From CAIWHR01 sp963726765 (GTDB taxonomy: Bacteria; Pseudomonadota; Gammaproteobacteria; Burkholderiales; Casimicrobiaceae), in NCBI GenBank assembly GCA_963726765.1, contig CAVSDH010000005.1, positions 260,900 to 324,899 of the forward strand: 64,000 nt of DNA, read 5' to 3'. This document shows positions 60,531 to 64,000 of this stretch, piece after piece. Under the pieces are notes generated by a model that saw only the letters and a list, made by a program, of their open reading frames with translations, was not told the origin of the DNA and did not search any database. Within the stretch, counting starts at the first letter, position 1, and every line of letters begins with the position of its first letter. The position numbers were made by a program, and so were the translations under genes.

Positions 60531-63500
60531 TTAGCTCATGCTTGCCAGAAGCGTTCTCGCGTCATCGAGTTCCTGGGAGTCATGGCCCTCGGTGGAGGCG
60601 CCGCAAGCTGCGCACAGGCGATCGCGTGCCTCTACGGGTCGACCGTTGAGCGCGAGCAAGCGCGCAAGCGTTGTCACTGCGCGCCACTCCAGTGCGATCG
60701 CACCCTGACCATTCGCGAGCCACGCTGCGTGCTCGACGCGCGCAATTGCGTCGTCGATTGCGATTTGCTCTGATTGCAGCATGACTTCCGCCTGCAGGCG
60801 CAATACTTCCGGTCGATACCAGCCCACCCGGCTCTTTTCCGCAACGTCGACTGCCTCCGACAGCAGTTCAAGCGCGCGGGCATTGTTGCCAACCTGAACA
60901 TGTGCTTCCGCCGCCAATGCGAGGAGCATCAACGAAATGCCCGCGTGCCCGGTCGCCCGATGGGTCTTGAGTCCGTCGTCAACCAGCCGGAGCCCGAGCT
61001 CGGTTCCGCCCTGTGCGGTCCGGGCCATGCCAGCCAGGACGAGGCCGGAGCCCCGCCATTGTGGGAAACGGTGCTTGTCGCAGATTGCGAGCAATTCCTC
61101 CGCGCGGGCCAGAGCGGCAACGTGATCGCGAACATAGTGAAGCACCTGCAGCGAAAATAGATAGGCGGTGGCCAGGCTCGACGAATGATCGAGTTCTCTT
61201 GCCAGCGACACGGACGTTTCCGCGAGCCGCAGCGCCTCTTCGGTGTGTCCTGCTGCCCATGCCGCGTTGGCTCCGAAATTGAGCGCGCACACGCCGGGAT
61301 CATGGCCGCCGTATATATGCTTGTGATGCCGATGACGCGACCGGTCGTAGAGTCGAATCCCGTGCAGCGTGTCCGCACGCGAGATGGTTACGTCACCGAG
61401 AAAGAAGAAATTTGTCCAGCGCGAGTGATGGGCCTGGAGTACGCATCCGTCGTCGCCGAGCTTGCGACTGAGCATGACCAGATCCTCGGAACGGCGTGCG
61501 GCCTCGACCAGCTGCCCTCTGCCATTCTTGTGCAACCAATCACCCCAGTATGCCGCGAAGCGCTCCGTCGTTTCGCCGAGGGTTTCCGCCAGCTCGCACG
61601 CGCGCGTGTAATTTGCGCCGGTCTCCTCCGCTGCCATGCCCTTGGCGGCGATAAGTGCCGGGCCTATGCTCACCCGCAAGCCGAGTTCGGTCGCGGCGCG
61701 CGCTTCCGATACCGGCACCAGCCGTACCTGCTCCAGCGCTTCGCCAAGATGCGCGATCGCTTCCTCGTAGCCTGAGCGAGCCACCGCGAGTTCGCCGGCC
61801 TGTTGCCAGTAGGGCACCGCCGCTGCCGGCATCATTGCTCGGCTGTAGTGGTGAGCCACAAGCTCCGGTCGCGATTGCGCAACTTCCGGAAAACGTGTGA
61901 CATAGGAGTGCGCGAGCCGTTGGTGGTGCTGCTGACGAACGCTCTTCAACAACGTGTCGTAAGCCGCCTCCTGGATCAGCGCATGCTTGAAAATGTAACG
62001 CGAACGGGGCGGAATGCCGCTCTGCTGGATGATGTCAGCGTGATTCAATGCCGCCAACCGCTCTTCGAGATCGGCCTCGGAGATGTCGCACACCGACTGC
62101 AGCACATCGTATTCGAATTCGCGGCCCAGCACTGAAGCCAGCTGCGCGATGGCTTTGGCGTCGACGAGCCTGTCGAGGCGGGCCATCAGCGAGTCGCGCA
62201 GCGTCGCCGGGACCTCGAGTTGCGCCGATTGCCCGCTCGCGAGCTCGAGCACGCCATCACGCTCGACGACCAGTGCGGACGCGAGGATTGCCTTGGTCAG
62301 TTCCTCGACGAAGAGAGGTACGCCATCGGTGCGTCGAATGATTTCGTCGATGACACGAGCTGGAAGCGCCTTCCCTCCGGCAATGCCGTTCGCGACCGTC
62401 ACGACCTGTTCCGAGGGCAGACGCGTAAGGGCGATCATTGAAATCTGCCCATGCATGGCCCAGGTCGGGACAAACTCGGGACGAAACGTCAGCACCACGA
62501 GCACGGGCAACTCACCAATGCGCTCCAGCAGTGTGCCGAATAGTTCGCGCGTCGATGCATCGATCCAGTGCAGGTCCTCAACTACGACCACCAGCGGATG
62601 CTTTCGCGCGTCCGCATGCAGCCACGCGATGAGCGCGTCGAATGTCCGCCGCTTTCTCTGCGCGGGAGCGAGGTCGCTCAACACCTGCGTGTGTTCGCCG
62701 GCAATACCTAGCAGAGACGCAATGAGAGCAAAGGTGGTGTCATCGCCCATCCCCGCGTCGCTTAGCACGTGGCGCAACGCGGCGGCGCGATCCGACGGGG
62801 TCGTGCTAGCGGCAGCGTCTATTGCTCGCTCGATGAGATCGATGATCGGATGAAGCGCACTATTCTGGTAGAACGGTGAGCAATGGATGTTGCGCCACGC
62901 GGTGCTTTCGGGAGCGACACTCTTGCGCAACGCGGCCAGGAGCCGGGATTTGCCGATCCCGCCTTCTCCCGAAATGAACACGGCCTGGCCCTGGCCCCGT
63001 TGCGCCATGTTCCATCGCTCCAGCAAGTGCCGAAGCTCCATTTCCCGGCCGACCAGGGGCGCCACTTCGCGTTCCGAGTGCTGTTCCGGCGTGGACTCTA
63101 TTGCGCCCGTGACCGAGTACAACTCGGCAGCGGACGCAAAACCCTTGAGGACCCGGGGGCCCAGCGCGCGCACTTGAAAGCGCCGGCCCAGGAGACCCAG
63201 GGTGGCCGCGCTGATACAGATTGAATTCGGGATCGCTTCCGCCTGGATTCGTGCGGCGAGGTTGGGTGTCTCGCCGATCGCATGGTCGATGTTGCCACCG
63301 CCAGCCTCCATCGCGCCGACCACCACCAGGCCGGTATGGATGCCAACTCGCGCTTCAATACCGGTTTCACCACGTGAATTGCGCGATTCGCCGAGCTCGC
63401 GCACTCTGGCAACGATGGCAAGCCCCGCCCGAACGGCGCGCTCCGCATCGTTGTCATGCGCGGTCGGATAACCGAAAAAGGCGACCACGCCGTCGCCGAT

Positions 63501-63878
63501 GTACTGGTTGATGGTGCCGCCGTACCGTGCGACGCATTCCACACAGATCCCCTGGTACGCCCGCAGCATATCCCGCAGCGCCTCGGGATCGAGGCGCCCC
63601 GCGAGCTCTGTCGAACCGACCACATCGGCAAACAGAACCGTCAACTGCCGTCGCTCGCCGTCCGGTGATTGCGCCCCGCGCGTGGCGCCCGCCGGTGCTT
63701 CGGCGCCAGGCGCCGCATCCGACTTGACGGCAATGGACGCACCGCACATCCCGCAAAATCGGGCGTCCGCTGGCATCGGCGCATGACAGGCGTGGCACAG
63801 CTTGTCGACTTGCGCGCCACAGGCCTCGCAGAAGCGTTGGCCCGGTCGGACGGCAGCATCACATTGGTGGCACTTCAT
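60531..63878 (-). CDS. Zinc-ribbon/nucleotidyl cyclase/AAA ATPase/TPR regulator
   Basis: This is a 1115-residue cytoplasmic multidomain protein. A double zinc ribbon (CxxC pairs at residues 3-6, 17-20, 28-31 and 42-45) leads. It is followed by a class III nucleotidyl cyclase domain at about 76-245 with metal-binding Asp85 (LFADVVGST) and Asp129 (YIGDG) and the transition-state pair Asn206/Arg210 (NLAARIQAEA). Next is an AAA ATPase with Walker A GEGGIGKS (304-311), and lastly a helical TPR-like region (about 640-1100). These proteins couple cyclase or ligand sensing to ATP-driven regulation. The substrate (ATP or GTP) cannot be read from the sequence. Confidence 0.9.
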   Translation of the reverse strand: MKCHQCDAAVRPGQRFCEACGAQVDKLCHACHAPMPADARFCGMCGASIAVKSDAAPGAEAPAGATRGAQSPDGERRQLTVLFADVVGSTELAGRLDPEALRDMLRAYQGICVECVARYGGTINQYIGDGVVAFFGYPTAHDNDAERAVRAGLAIVARVRELGESRNSRGETGIEARVGIHTGLVVVGAMEAGGGNIDHAIGETPNLAARIQAEAIPNSICISAATLGLLGRRFQVRALGPRVLKGFASAAELYSVTGAIESTPEQHSEREVAPLVGREMELRHLLERWNMAQRGQGQAVFISGEGGIGKSRLLAALRKSVAPESTAWRNIHCSPFYQNSALHPIIDLIERAIDAAASTTPSDRAAALRHVLSDAGMGDDTTFALIASLLGIAGEHTQVLSDLAPAQRKRRTFDALIAWLHADARKHPLVVVVEDLHWIDASTRELFGTLLERIGELPVLVVLTFRPEFVPTWAMHGQISMIALTRLPSEQVVTVANGIAGGKALPARVIDEIIRRTDGVPLFVEELTKAILASALVVERDGVLELASGQSAQLEVPATLRDSLMARLDRLVDAKAIAQLASVLGREFEYDVLQSVCDISEADLEERLAALNHADIIQQSGIPPRSRYIFKHALIQEAAYDTLLKSVRQQHHQRLAHSYVTRFPEVAQSRPELVAHHYSRAMMPAAAVPYWQQAGELAVARSGYEEAIAHLGEALEQVRLVPVSEARAATELGLRVSIGPALIAAKGMAAEETGANYTRACELAETLGETTERFAAYWGDWLHKNGRGQLVEAARRSEDLVMLSRKLGDDGCVLQAHHSRWTNFFFLGDVTISRADTLHGIRLYDRSRHRHHKHIYGGHDPGVCALNFGANAAWAAGHTEEALRLAETSVSLARELDHSSSLATAYLFSLQVLHYVRDHVAALARAEELLAICDKHRFPQWRGSGLVLAGMARTAQGGTELGLRLVDDGLKTHRATGHAGISLMLLALAAEAHVQVGNNARALELLSEAVDVAEKSRVGWYRPEVLRLQAEVMLQSEQIAIDDAIARVEHAAWLANGQGAIALEWRAVTTLARLLALNGRPVEARDRLCAACGASTEGHDSQELDDARTLLASMS

Positions 63879-64000
63879 CGCGCCCTCTCAATCGTAAGCC
63901 CGGAACAAAGACCCATCCCATCGCCGCACATGGGCCAAGCGTGGGTGGGACAAGCTACGCGCGCGATTTTAGGACGAAGACCGACCTGGCGCAAAGCGGC

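Overview
The window is high-GC DNA (mid 60s percent by eye) with dense, short-spaced genes, GTG and TTG starts, TRAP transporters, a PEP synthase with its regulator, and a PF04392-type binding protein. This points to a betaproteobacterium, probably Burkholderiales-like. That placement is inferred from gene content only. No rRNA, CRISPR array or phage module was seen. About 55 genes are supported, with two tRNAs, one IS3-family element and several decayed remnants.

Layout. 0.1-7.3 kb: a sugar or sugar-acid catabolic locus. An ABC solute-binding protein and a DHDPS-family lyase/aldolase are transcribed leftward. A TRAP transporter (binding protein, small and large permease), an aldo/keto reductase and a lactonase-type amidohydrolase run rightward with stop/start overlaps. 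7.3-13.6 kb: housekeeping genes, namely the PEP synthase regulator, a PHP phosphoesterase, an XRE regulator, ppsA in two pieces, a YgfX-like membrane protein and an SDR. 13.7-13.9 kb: tRNA-Ala(GGC) and tRNA-Glu(TTC). 14.3-17.2 kb: an ABC binding protein, a GFA-type zinc protein and a 2-hydroxyacid dehydrogenase. 17.6-27.2 kb: ten leftward genes, six encoding exported envelope proteins (including a Cys-type sulfatase, an outer-membrane barrel candidate, a DUF2092 protein and a SYLF protein) and one a small membrane protein, then a PAS histidine kinase and two response regulators.

27.3-30.5 kb is a decayed accessory junction. It holds a truncated secreted-protein gene, an integrase fragment broken by an array of five hairpins, a 24-bp palindrome, a GIY-YIG gene and a scrap of a second PPK2 gene. 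30.5-44.6 kb carries a DUF4239 membrane protein, a patatin lipoprotein, an AraC regulator, a YtcA/HlyD/FUSC/TolC-type efflux operon, PPK2, VIT-like and SulP transporters and a DUF2252 protein, followed by a leftward ZIP-like transporter. 45.9-47.1 kb is an IS3-family element. A dehalogenase and a TfoX-like gene whose end was replaced by a second IS fragment follow.

48.7-56.9 kb is a complete leftward kdpFABCDE potassium system preceded by an additional 32-codon membrane-peptide gene. 57.4-63.9 kb holds a frame-broken methyltransferase, an OsmC protein, an alpha/beta hydrolase-LuxR fusion with a Cys in place of the nucleophilic Ser, and a zinc-ribbon/nucleotidyl cyclase/AAA ATPase regulator.

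A recurrent oddity is the single-base frame break: ppsA (two compensating), the SDR, the HlyD-like gene, the FUSC gene, the IS3 orfA and the methyltransferase are each off by one base in otherwise well-kept coding sequence. This is more likely consensus error in the assembly than biology, but it needs raw reads to decide.
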